From Dehalococcoidia bacterium (lineage in GTDB: Bacteria; Chloroflexota; Dehalococcoidia; GIF9; UBA5629): 38,338 bases of DNA. Position numbers and translations under genes: made by a program. The stretch is taken from the NCBI GenBank assembly GCA_016930155.1, contig JAFGHL010000093.1, forward strand, positions 1 through 38,338, given 5' to 3'. Below the pieces are notes generated by a model. That model did not search any database. It was not told where the DNA came from and saw nothing but the letters and a program-made list of their open reading frames with translations. Below, piece after piece: positions 8,701 through 17,122 of this stretch (positions are counted from its first letter, which is position 1; the number at the start of each line of letters is the position of its first letter).

Positions 8701-9672
8701 CTACTTTCGGTTTTTATACCAGGCTATACATTTCTGCAGACCTGATTCCAGATCTGTGATAGGTTTATATGCGAGCAACGTTTCAGCTTTCGTCGTGTCT
8801 GCTATGCGGTTAAATACCTCGATCTCCAGCGACCTGCGGCGGTCATAGTCGACATACTTTGTCTTAACTTTACCTTTTAGATTAAGTGAAGTAAGAACCA
8901 TATCGGCCAGCATATTAATGGATACATCTTTCCCCGTGCCGAAGTTCAACACCTGGTTAATGCCCGTATCCATGATGCCGGCCAGCAATGTCATATGAAC
9001 AGTATCTTCAATATACGTGAAGTCACGCGTCTGCTTCCCATCGCCATAGATAAGAATCTCCTGACCCGCCAGAGCCCTGGTAACAAATCGGGACAGCACA
9101 AAACGACCGTCCTGGCGCGGCCCGTACGCATTGAAATAACGTAACGATGTGTGCTCAAGGCCGAATTTTTGATAGTACGCCATGCAAAAATGTTCGCCGA
9201 TCAACTTGGTTAAGGCATAGGTTGATTTAGGATTAAAAGGCCCTTCCTCCACCATGGGTTTAACAGAATCACCATAAACCTCCGAAGACGAAGCAAACAC
9301 AAAACGTTTGACCTTGTTCATGGCCGACAGTGAAATGACATTGGAAGTGCCGATTACTTCAACGTTAAGCAGATCGACCGGCTCATCCTGCGTTTCCTCC
9401 ACTCCCACGACGGCTGCAAGATGGAAAACCATATCCTGCCCCTTAAATAACGGGGCAATGGCCTGGATATCCGTGACGTCCAGCCGATGTACGGACAGGT
9501 TATTGCCCTCCGTAAGCCCCGCTATCTTGTTGCCGCACAGCATGGTATCTATTACGCACACAGTGGCGCCGAGGTCGATCAGCTTTTCCACAAGATGCGA
9601 GCCGATAAATCCTGCTCCCCCCGTCACCAGGACCCGCATTCCATGGTATTTCTGAAGCATATCACTCATCAT
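8701..9672 (-). CDS. NAD-dependent nucleotide-sugar epimerase/dehydratase
   Basis: An extended SDR of about 320 residues. It has the Rossmann motif VLVTGGAGFIGSHLVEKL, the MVFHLAAVVGVEE segment, SSSEVYGD, and the catalytic STYALTKLIGEHF (YxxxK). Substrate-side motifs follow: LRYFNAYGPRQDGRFV and GDGKQTRDFTYIEDTV. This matches UDP-glucose/UDP-glucuronate 4-epimerase-like enzymes. The frame is open from a TTG at 9687; ATGs at 9672, 9669 and 9660 are alternatives with no decisive ribosome binding site. It is the last gene of the kinase-regulator-glycosyltransferase run. Its product probably supplies an activated sugar for the GT2 synthase next door. The exact sugar cannot be read. Confidence 0.85.
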   Translation of the reverse strand: MMSDMLQKYHGMRVLVTGGAGFIGSHLVEKLIDLGATVCVIDTMLCGNKIAGLTEGNNLSVHRLDVTDIQAIAPLFKGQDMVFHLAAVVGVEETQDEPVDLLNVEVIGTSNVISLSAMNKVKRFVFASSSEVYGDSVKPMVEEGPFNPKSTYALTKLIGEHFCMAYYQKFGLEHTSLRYFNAYGPRQDGRFVLSRFVTRALAGQEILIYGDGKQTRDFTYIEDTVHMTLLAGIMDTGINQVLNFGTGKDVSINMLADMVLTSLNLKGKVKTKYVDYDRRRSLEIEVFNRIADTTKAETLLAYKPITDLESGLQKCIAWYKNRK

Positions 9673-9730
9673 TACTATCTGGAACAATTATTTATCATTT
9701 ATAATGCCCGTACCGGGCGAAGGGGCTAGG

Positions 9731-11263
9731 TTAACTATCGATCTCCAATCCCTTGGACGGCTTGGCCTGCAATTCAAGCAGCACCTTAGCGGGTGATGAT
9801 TGCTCGCTGCGTGGAGCATCACCGATCCTGGTAACTCTCTCACGTTTGAGGTAGGTTCCTCCGGCGATAATTATATCTATCATGGCTTTGATCATGGTGA
9901 AATCCAGGAACTGCTTATATCCGACAATGAAAAGCGGTGAATACAGCGCCAGTTTGAGATCATCTTCGGCCACAAGTATGGCAATGATCGATAGCAGCAA
10001 CTGCAACACGGCAAAGAGCGCAAAGGCCATTACCAGCGTCATCCATTCGCCGTCAATTATCATTATGACCGACGTTACCATAACGACCAGGCTGGCCAGC
10101 GGCACCAGTGTCATGGATAACAGCATATAGGGAAACGTGAGCTTGTTCATAATTCCAAACCTGGGATTAAAAAAGGCGTCCCGATGTTTCCAGAAATTTT
10201 GAAAATCGCCGCGGAACCAGCTGAGACGCTGGCGGTATACATCTTTAATAGTCTCCGGCGCCTCTGTGTAACAGACTGCTTCGTTGCTGCCATGAAGTAT
10301 CTGATGCGCTTTAAGCATCTTGATTGTTATATCGAAATCCTCAAGCAGGTAGTCCGGATCATAGTATCCCGCTTCCTCGAGAGCCGACTTACGGAAAGCG
10401 CTGAAAGCACCCGACGCAACGGTCAGAGAGCCGAAATTCTCAAAGGCACGCCTTACGATCTGAATCTGGACGATATATTCCAACGCCTGCAGGTTGGTAA
10501 GCAGATTATTGCGGTTAAAAACCTTCAGATTCCCGGCCACGCCCGCCACCCGGGGATCCTCAAAGCCCCTGACCATCTCGTTTATGGCGCCGCGCGCAAT
10601 CATGCTGTCGGCATCCACGGTCATCACTATTTCACCCGAGCATATGGCAATACCCGTATTCAGCGCGGCGAATTTTCCGCCGTTAAGACGCCGTACCACT
10701 TTGACGCCGCGATGGCTGAACTCGGTGGCTACGGAATACGTATTGTCTTTGGAACCATCATCCACCACGATGATCTCTTTATTGGGATAGTCGGCCTCGA
10801 TCAGTGTTTCCAGCGTCCTTGCCAGTACTTTTTCCTCATTAAATGCGGGTACGATGATACTGACCCTCGGCTTATAGGAGCTTGGCTGGAATACCTCTTT
10901 TTGCTGTTTTATTTTGTGAAAAATAGCCAGAGGGACGGTCAGGAAATTGATCAACATGGTGAATACCAAAGAAACCATAAGCACATATATCAGTGCCGAA
11001 GGGACCACTTCCCACAGTGTTACCACGAAGATAATGAAGATGATGACGAATATCACAAGCAACGATGTGAGATTCTGCCACTGGCTTGGCTTGGACTCAC
11101 GTGACTGTTTTCCTTTAACCAACCTGGACAGAAAATGAAATATAACGATAACGGCTAACGCGCCCAGCGCAATCCAAACCGACTCGACAGGCATAAAGTA
11201 GAATATGCCCATCAGTAATATCAGAAAAAGGATAGCAACGATAAAAACAGCGATATTTCTCAT
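9731..11263 (-). CDS. Processive family 2 glycosyltransferase (membrane polysaccharide synthase)
   Basis: This 510-residue protein has two N-terminal hydrophobic segments (about 4-22 and 28-46), two more at about 66-112, a cytoplasmic GT-A domain (about 132-360) and C-terminal membrane helices (about 365-460). Catalytic motifs are in order: VVDDGS at 167-171, VDADS at 216-220, LEDFD at 307-311 and QRLSWFRGDFQ from 345. The last replaces the usual Q/RxxRW Arg with Ser. The architecture is that of BcsA, PgaC and hyaluronan synthases, which polymerise a sugar and extrude it. A UDP-sugar dehydrogenase and an epimerase nearby suggest a polymer containing a uronic acid; that is inference. Confidence 0.85.
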   Translation of the reverse strand: MRNIAVFIVAILFLILLMGIFYFMPVESVWIALGALAVIVIFHFLSRLVKGKQSRESKPSQWQNLTSLLVIFVIIFIIFVVTLWEVVPSALIYVLMVSLVFTMLINFLTVPLAIFHKIKQQKEVFQPSSYKPRVSIIVPAFNEEKVLARTLETLIEADYPNKEIIVVDDGSKDNTYSVATEFSHRGVKVVRRLNGGKFAALNTGIAICSGEIVMTVDADSMIARGAINEMVRGFEDPRVAGVAGNLKVFNRNNLLTNLQALEYIVQIQIVRRAFENFGSLTVASGAFSAFRKSALEEAGYYDPDYLLEDFDITIKMLKAHQILHGSNEAVCYTEAPETIKDVYRQRLSWFRGDFQNFWKHRDAFFNPRFGIMNKLTFPYMLLSMTLVPLASLVVMVTSVIMIIDGEWMTLVMAFALFAVLQLLLSIIAILVAEDDLKLALYSPLFIVGYKQFLDFTMIKAMIDIIIAGGTYLKRERVTRIGDAPRSEQSSPAKVLLELQAKPSKGLEIDS

Positions 11264-11323
11264 TTCACTCAGCTACAACGAGACCTGATAAGCAGAATAT
11301 ACGGATTGAAGTATTCAATGCAA

Positions 11324-13558
11324 TCACGTCAATTTTCGTAGGTCCTGCTGCTCAATGATATCAATTTTTTGCTGCATGGCAAATTGTTTGGCCTGTGTTG
11401 TTATCTCCGACAGCGCCAGGAATACTTTGTTGCGGATTCCCGCATCGAAAGCTGCGGCGTCGAACTTGGACAGCTCATCCAGACCGACCTGCTGACCGGT
11501 TTCATTACCTATGCCGATAGCAATCGTTGGTACCACTATCTTATCATCACGCCTGGCAAATATATCGAAAATATGCTCGATGCCCGATTTGCCAAGGATC
11601 AGAGCTCTCTCATAAACTTCGTAACCCTTGTTGCGAAGGAACCTGACAATGATGCCCCGCGCATTGGCCGCCACCGAACCGGAGTGGTTTGCTCCCGCTT
11701 CCACCCTGCTCTGCATTCCTATATTGGAACGGTCAAGGTGAGTGATATCCGCAACCACCGTTGCCAGAGTCTTCGCTTCAAACGCCCTGATCATCTGCCG
11801 GCCGGCGAAATTCAATGCCTCCTGCCCCAGCTTGGGGATCGCTATTACCACTTTGTAATTTATGCCGATATCATAAGCCCTGGTATCGAATCTGAAAAGA
11901 GATTCAAGCCCAACCTCAGGTTCCCCCGATGGGGCGACCAGGATGCCTATGCCGAGATTGATTTTGGTGATAATATCGTCCCTGATAGCAAGCACATCCA
12001 CGGTATGAACTGCGCCTGAACGACCCGTCAATTGAGCCAGCTCATGAACTTGATACCCCTGGTGCTTGAGGAAATCGACAAGCTGAGTTTTCGGTTTAAG
12101 CTGGAATTCCAGCCAGCCCTTCTTATCGGGGCTGAACTGGTAGGAAGAAGCCTCGACTTCTTTCAGATCCTCGGCGCTCCAAATCTTGCGCGTTTTCATA
12201 TTGCGCCACTTAACGACCGGGACCGTAAACACCTCGTTACAGTCCTGGCACCTGTAGTGTATACCCACATTGCGATAATCGGTGCCGATCAATCTCAAAT
12301 CCTTTCGGCACTTGGGGCAAACGTATCTGTTGTCTTGTTTGAAATCCCTGTCAAGCCCCACGTATCCGCAGGAAAAATGCTCTACCAGTTGACCTTTGAC
12401 AATGTTTGAGGAATCACAGCGCGGGCACCTCTCAATAGGAACCAGCTGAAATAGCCCGTCGGGATCGACATAAAATTTTTCATATGGTTGCCTGATCAGT
12501 ATCCCATTATTGGCAAGAGACTCAAGTATGTTTATCGTGTCAACCTCTGAGGTATCGAGCAGACTGCTGACCGACGGGTATGCGTATCCCATTTTATAGC
12601 TGAAATCAACGACCGGGTTGATATCGGGAATTTTGCCGCTGACCAGCGCATCAACCAGTTTGATAACCCTCGGGTCCTCAAGAATCGCCGCACCGGAATC
12701 CTCCTGAGCCGGCTGCCCCCTGGCTACGGAAGTGGATTGCTGCGCCTGGGGATTAACCACGATGGGTGAGCTGGGCTGCTTTTGTATATCGCGCCCTAGC
12801 GGAGGCACTATTACTGGCGGTTGCTGGGGCGCTGTCTGTCCGGGCACAACAACCACTGGTTTCTCCGCTGACTCCGGCGCCGGGCCGACTGCAGGCGACA
12901 CAGGCGGTGCAGGCTGTACATATTCCTGCCGTACCGGCGGAACCTGGGCCTGAGGAGCTTCGTGTTGCCGGGGCTCGGGGCGCGACCTGATAATTATCCG
13001 TTCCTGCCCCGTAGCAGCCGGCTGCTGAATATCCGTTTCAGCTCTGGGCGCAGATTGTGGCTTGCTGTGAACCGGCGCACGTATCGACGCATCTGCTTCC
13101 CTCTCCCCGGGCTTTGCTCCGGACGGAGGCTTGACGGCTGTTTCCGTGGCAGCTGCCGCCGCGGGCTTCACAGCAGCATCCTCTGTAGCACCCTCAGCGC
13201 CCGGCCGTCTTAACAATGCTTTTACTCTCGCCAACAACTCCCGCGGGCTGATGGGTTTGCGCAAATAAAGATCAAAACCCAGCTCCTCCACACGAGACCA
13301 CGCATCAGAATCCGGGATTGTGCCGAGAAGAACGATCAATGCGCCGTGCTGTTGCCTGATCTTGAGGCATGCCTCATAACCACTGACATCCGAAAGCTCA
13401 TCGTCAATTACAATAACATCGAAGTTGGTTTTATCCAGCATCACCAGACCGTCAAGACACCCCGACGTCCCATTTGCATCAAGGCCGCTCTGTTGCAGGA
13501 TCTCAACGTTCTTCTCTTTTAAGACGGGATCGCTAGAAAGAAAGAGAATCTGACTCAT
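11324..13558 (-). CDS. Response regulator with TackOD1-like zinc domain and two nuclease-like repeats
   Basis: A 744-residue multidomain protein. Residues 1-118 are a receiver with phospho-acceptor Asp52 (IVIDDELSDVSG) and Lys101 (LRKPIS). Residues about 120-290 are a disordered Pro/Ala/Gln-rich linker. Residues about 295-450 hold a helical segment and a cysteine domain: CPRC at 378, EHFSCGYVG near 393, CPKC at 414 and CQDC at 437. This matches my memory of the TackOD1 output domain. The C terminus has two related segments (about 489-607 and 631-740). Each has a G(Y)xV...GxSGxxH.(F/V)D core like an Mrr/PD-(D/E)XK fold, but no clear ExK. No DNA-binding helix-turn-helix is seen, so the output is unknown. 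Confidence 0.7.
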   Translation of the reverse strand: MSQILFLSSDPVLKEKNVEILQQSGLDANGTSGCLDGLVMLDKTNFDVIVIDDELSDVSGYEACLKIRQQHGALIVLLGTIPDSDAWSRVEELGFDLYLRKPISPRELLARVKALLRRPGAEGATEDAAVKPAAAAATETAVKPPSGAKPGEREADASIRAPVHSKPQSAPRAETDIQQPAATGQERIIIRSRPEPRQHEAPQAQVPPVRQEYVQPAPPVSPAVGPAPESAEKPVVVVPGQTAPQQPPVIVPPLGRDIQKQPSSPIVVNPQAQQSTSVARGQPAQEDSGAAILEDPRVIKLVDALVSGKIPDINPVVDFSYKMGYAYPSVSSLLDTSEVDTINILESLANNGILIRQPYEKFYVDPDGLFQLVPIERCPRCDSSNIVKGQLVEHFSCGYVGLDRDFKQDNRYVCPKCRKDLRLIGTDYRNVGIHYRCQDCNEVFTVPVVKWRNMKTRKIWSAEDLKEVEASSYQFSPDKKGWLEFQLKPKTQLVDFLKHQGYQVHELAQLTGRSGAVHTVDVLAIRDDIITKINLGIGILVAPSGEPEVGLESLFRFDTRAYDIGINYKVVIAIPKLGQEALNFAGRQMIRAFEAKTLATVVADITHLDRSNIGMQSRVEAGANHSGSVAANARGIIVRFLRNKGYEVYERALILGKSGIEHIFDIFARRDDKIVVPTIAIGIGNETGQQVGLDELSKFDAAAFDAGIRNKVFLALSEITTQAKQFAMQQKIDIIEQQDLRKLT

Positions 13559-13602
13559 TTCCAGTCCCTCACGCTTATACAGCTCATATTTTATTCATTA
13601 CT

Positions 13603-14349
13603 TTATATATAATCGACCGCATTCCGGGCGATTTTATAGCCGTTCTCTTCCTGTACTATTATCTCGGGCCTATCGGGATTATCTTCCAGTTTTTCACGCA
13701 GGTGACGTATATACTGCTGCAGATTTGATAGGCAATCGACATATTCTATGCCCCAGATCTTGGTGAGTATATCGTCTCCCGATATAACTTTACCTTCGTG
13801 CGAAACAAGGTACTTCAAGAGATTTAATTCGGTGGTCGAGAGCTTAACATGCTCCCCGTTCTTCTGAACAGTACCTGCCGACACATCCATCTTGATTTTC
13901 TTTTCCTTAGGAACAGCCCTTGCGGCGGCCGGCGCAGCTTTAACTTCCTCTTTTATTCTGGCGGCTCCTCTTTTGCCGCGGTGCCTGAATACGGCCTTCA
14001 CGCGAGCGAGGAGCTCGTTATGATTAAAAGGCTTCACAATATAATCATCCGCACCCATCTCCAGGCCCCTCACCTTATCGGTCTCATCGCCCCGTATCGT
14101 GAGAATGACGATGGGTATATCGCTGTAGCTTCGTATTTCCTTCAAAACCTTCATACCATCCATGTCGGGCAATCCCAGGTCGAGAATGATCATATCGGGC
14201 GATTCGGACTTCATTAAGGCCAGCCCGTCTGCCCCCTTTATTGCGGGTATTATCCTGGCTTCAGGCATATGCATTTCAAATATCAGGTTGGTCACTTCCC
14301 TGATATCGGCGTTATCCTCTATGAGAAGGATTTTCAGTTGTCCCGGCAT
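13603..14349 (-). CDS. OmpR/PhoB-family response regulator
   Basis: The true start is the ATG at 14349 (MPGQLKILLIEDNADIREV); the frame stays open further upstream only because it runs through the end of the kinase gene. The receiver domain covers about residues 5-118, with the acidic pair at EDNAD, phospho-acceptor Asp in MIILDLGLPDMDG and Lys in IVKPFNHNELL. A basic Ala-rich linker leads to a winged-helix domain (about 150-245) with LSTTELNLLKYLVSHEGKVIS and NLQQYIRHLREKLEDNPDRPEII, typical of Trans_reg_C. The stop of the kinase lies 4 bases upstream, so the two are co-translated partners. Targets are unknown; the downstream polysaccharide genes are candidates. Confidence 0.9.
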   Translation of the reverse strand: MPGQLKILLIEDNADIREVTNLIFEMHMPEARIIPAIKGADGLALMKSESPDMIILDLGLPDMDGMKVLKEIRSYSDIPIVILTIRGDETDKVRGLEMGADDYIVKPFNHNELLARVKAVFRHRGKRGAARIKEEVKAAPAAARAVPKEKKIKMDVSAGTVQKNGEHVKLSTTELNLLKYLVSHEGKVISGDDILTKIWGIEYVDCLSNLQQYIRHLREKLEDNPDRPEIIVQEENGYKIARNAVDYI

Positions 14350-14353
14350 ACGG

Positions 14354-15598
14354 TTATTTCTCCACCTTATTTTCATGTATCGGCAAGGAAAAAGAGAAGG
14401 TGCTGCCTTGTCCGACATCGCTCTGCACCCAGATTGCGCCTCCGTGTAACTCCACAATTTGCTTGCTGATGGCCAGCCCCAATCCCAATCCGGGTATTCC
14501 CGACCTGTCCGAAGACGGATGATAATAGGGGATAAACAGCTTCCGCTTCTCTTCGTTCGGTATGCCGGGCCCTGTGTCCTGCACATTGATAACCAGCCTG
14601 TTTCCATCCCTGGCAGCCCTGAGGAAGATCTGGCCGCCCTCGGGTGTAAATTTAATGGCGTTGGACAAAAGGTTCAGCAAGACCTGCTCAATACGCTGAT
14701 CATCCGCATTTATCTTGATGTAAGGCTCCACCTCTAAACTCAACGTCTGCTTCTTCTGCTTGGCCAGTGACAGTACCTGGTCGGCGACTCCAGCCGCCAG
14801 CATCGAGAAGTCGAATTCCTTCTTCGCTATCCCATAAGACTCATCCTTGTTCTTGGACAGATTAATCAATTCATTCAAGCGATTTTGCAGGCTGGACGCG
14901 CTACGCGATATATTCTGGGCCAGCTTAAGTAAAACCGCCTCATGTCGCCTGTCCAGTTCCTCGATCAAAAGACCTGTGGAAGCTATGATGGCGGTAAGAG
15001 GTGTCTTTAATTCATGGCTCAGAGCGCTTAAAAACAAGTGCGTATGTGTAATCTCATCTTGCTGTTTGGCAATCTCGTTATCCACAGGCCCGACGGTAAC
15101 TTTGCGGCAGACTTCCGATATGCTGGCACTGATGGCTGCCATTAATTTAAGCTCGTTGACCGTGAAGATATCGGCCCTGGATGATAACCCTCCAATAATT
15201 CCCAGCAACTGTCCCCCCGATATCACGGGAGAAGCGATAAACGACATGAATCCATTTTGTACGGCTGTCTCCCAACGATAGTTAGAATCATTCGCCATAT
15301 CGTTGCAGAACAGCGGCTTGCGTGTTTGCGCCACCACTCCAATGATGTCGTTGCCCACAGTCATGGCTTCGAGTTCCTTCGCAATTTGATCCGGCAAACC
15401 ATGATGTAACACGAGCGTAAGAGTTTTATTGCCCGGACTGTATTTCTGTACCCAACAAACATCAAGATCAATTACATTCCCGAGCTCCCAGAGCACACCG
15501 TCCAGAACCTCCCTTTCAGACAACGAACTGGATACGATATCGGAGATATCGGATAGAACGTATAGATACCTGTTCTTTTGTTGACCTGGTTGTTGCAT
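14354..15598 (-). CDS. Cytoplasmic GAF-domain sensor histidine kinase
   Basis: About 414 residues with no membrane segment. A GAF domain spans about 28-168. A HisKA domain follows with phospho-acceptor His in FLSALSHELKTPLTAI (about residue 195). The HATPase domain has the N box EQVLLNLLSNAIKFTPEG, the G1 box DTGPGIP and G2 GLGLGLAISKQIVELHGG. It would sense a soluble signal inside the cell and phosphorylate the OmpR-type regulator just downstream. The frame is also open from a TTG at 15604; I chose the ATG at 15598. A consensus promoter sits directly upstream (15614-15641), so the leader would be only about ten bases. Confidence 0.9.
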   Translation of the reverse strand: MQQPGQQKNRYLYVLSDISDIVSSSLSEREVLDGVLWELGNVIDLDVCWVQKYSPGNKTLTLVLHHGLPDQIAKELEAMTVGNDIIGVVAQTRKPLFCNDMANDSNYRWETAVQNGFMSFIASPVISGGQLLGIIGGLSSRADIFTVNELKLMAAISASISEVCRKVTVGPVDNEIAKQQDEITHTHLFLSALSHELKTPLTAIIASTGLLIEELDRRHEAVLLKLAQNISRSASSLQNRLNELINLSKNKDESYGIAKKEFDFSMLAAGVADQVLSLAKQKKQTLSLEVEPYIKINADDQRIEQVLLNLLSNAIKFTPEGGQIFLRAARDGNRLVINVQDTGPGIPNEEKRKLFIPYYHPSSDRSGIPGLGLGLAISKQIVELHGGAIWVQSDVGQGSTFSFSLPIHENKVEK

Positions 15599-15613
15599 AC
15601 TCAATCAGCTTCC

Positions 15614-15641
15614 ATTATAACTAAATCCTTCGATATGTCAA
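15614..15641 (-). promoter_or_regulatory. Consensus sigma70-type promoter for the histidine kinase operon
   Basis: On the minus strand TTGACA (15641-15636) is followed after 16 bases by TATAAT (15619-15614). Both hexamers are perfect consensus. The predicted transcription start is around 15607, only about nine bases before the ATG at 15598, so the transcript would have almost no leader. Confidence 0.65.
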
Positions 15642-15701
15642 TCACAACAGTCTGAAAATCCGCCATCGATGGGCCGATACAAAGATCACTTCACTTGCAT
15701 T

Positions 15702-15733
15702 TTGACACCGTTTCATCTCATAGTTAAACTATG
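15702..15733 (+). promoter_or_regulatory. Promoter with overlapping palindromic operator for the nucleotide-sugar dehydrogenase
   Basis: TTGACA (15702-15707) is followed after 17 bases by TAAACT (15725-15730). The -10 is embedded in a perfect dyad, CATAGTT-A-AACTATG (15719-15733), the expected arrangement for a repressor site. A second, weaker dyad (GGTAA...TTACC) lies at 15750-15764. The divergent kinase promoter is about 60 bases away, so the two operons may share control. Confidence 0.55.
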
Positions 15734-15779
15734 CATAATTTGATTGAATGGTAAATTAATTACCATGGGCGAGGATAAT

Positions 15780-17114
15780 ATGGCACGATCGGAATTAACT
15801 GTAAATGATTTAAGAAACCTTGAAAGCCGGATTCGGGACAAGTCGGCTGACGTAGCGGTTGTAGGATTGGGATATGTGGGATTGCCGCTGGCGCTGGCCT
15901 TTGCTGAAGCAGGATTTAATGTAACCGGGGTTGACTCTGACAAGGCACGGGTTAATAAGATTACGCGGGGCGTCTCTTACCTGCTGGATATCCAATCGGC
16001 GCGTCTGAAAAAAGCTGTTGCCAAAGGAAGATTAAAGGCAACCACCAGCCCGTCAGCGCTACGTAGAGCAGATACCATTATTATCTGTGTTCCCACCCCT
16101 CTTACCAGAACCAAAGAGCCCGATATGACTTATATCGTCAGCGCAACCAATGATATCGCCCGTTTCCTACGGCTGGGGCATCTGGTTATTCTGGAGAGCA
16201 CGACCTACCCCGGCACAACACGGGAGATCGTGCTGCCGATACTGGAATCCACCGGACTAAAGGTGGGGGTGGACTATTTTTTGACTTTTTCGCCCGAACG
16301 AATCGATCCGGGCAGCCGTGGATTTACTATCAAGAACACCCCCAAAATAGTCGGCGGCATGGAACCCACATCCACCAAGCTTGCCGCGCTTCTCTACCGC
16401 CATGTATCCGAAAAGGTACTGGAAGTATCCACACCGGAAGTGGCCGAGATGGACAAAGTCTTCGAGAACGTATTCCGCAGCGTAAATATCGCTCTGGTAA
16501 ACGAGCTCGCCAAGCTTTGCGAGAAGATGAATATAAACGTGTGGGAGGTCATCAAGTCCGCATCAACCAAGCCCTTTGGATACATGCCGTTTTATCCGGG
16601 TCCGGGAGTGGGCGGCCATTGTATTCCTCTTGATCCATACTACCTCGCAAGCAAAGCCAGAGAGTATTTTTTCCACACCAGGTTCATCGAGCTGGCTGCT
16701 GAAATCAATGAAACGATGCCGGAATACATAGTCGAGCAAATCGTAGCCGCGCTTAATACAAGAGGCAAAAGCTTAAAAGGATCAAAAATCCTGATATTGG
16801 GCGTTGCCTACAAGAAAGATATCGAGGACGTCAGAGAGTCACCCGCATTAAGGGTCATCGAACTGCTACTCGAGAAGAGAGCTACGGTGCACTACCATGA
16901 TCCTTACATCCCCGCTTTTAAAGAAGGCGCCCGTAAGCTCCATTCTGTCAAGCTGACAAAAAAAGTATTCAGCAACTATGATTGCGTGGTAATTGTGACC
17001 GATCACAGTTGTTATGATCTGAAATCGATAGCAAAGGAAGCGAAGCTGATATTCGATACACGCGGATGTACGGTTGGTATTAACTCCGCAAATATCATCC
17101 GCCTCGGGGAATAG
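15780..17114 (+). CDS. Nucleotide-sugar (UDP-glucose / UDP-GlcNAc type) 6-dehydrogenase
   Basis: I start at ATG 15780 because a GAGGA ribosome binding site lies five bases upstream; the open frame begins at TTG 15744. The roughly 444 residues show the UDPG/GDP-mannose dehydrogenase layout. The N-terminal NAD domain has VAVVGLGYVGLPLALAFAEAGFNVTGVD, then IICVPTPLT and ILESTTYPGTTREIVLPILE. The central helical domain carries the catalytic cysteine in GPGVGGHCIPLDPYYLA. The C-terminal UDP-binding domain has ILGVAYKKDIEDVRESPALRVIELL. The enzyme oxidises C6 of a UDP-sugar twice, giving a uronic acid. The spacing and the GGHCIPLDP variant resemble WbpA/WecC-type enzymes, so UDP-HexNAc is as likely a substrate as UDP-glucose. 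Confidence 0.88.
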   Translation: MARSELTVNDLRNLESRIRDKSADVAVVGLGYVGLPLALAFAEAGFNVTGVDSDKARVNKITRGVSYLLDIQSARLKKAVAKGRLKATTSPSALRRADTIIICVPTPLTRTKEPDMTYIVSATNDIARFLRLGHLVILESTTYPGTTREIVLPILESTGLKVGVDYFLTFSPERIDPGSRGFTIKNTPKIVGGMEPTSTKLAALLYRHVSEKVLEVSTPEVAEMDKVFENVFRSVNIALVNELAKLCEKMNINVWEVIKSASTKPFGYMPFYPGPGVGGHCIPLDPYYLASKAREYFFHTRFIELAAEINETMPEYIVEQIVAALNTRGKSLKGSKILILGVAYKKDIEDVRESPALRVIELLLEKRATVHYHDPYIPAFKEGARKLHSVKLTKKVFSNYDCVVIVTDHSCYDLKSIAKEAKLIFDTRGCTVGINSANIIRLGE

Positions 17115-17122
17115 CCCTGATT

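Noticed and set aside
10184-11104. Open frame of 306 codons opposite the GT2 synthase
   Set aside because: It is a shadow of the synthase gene, has no recognisable domain or ribosome binding site, and has biased composition.
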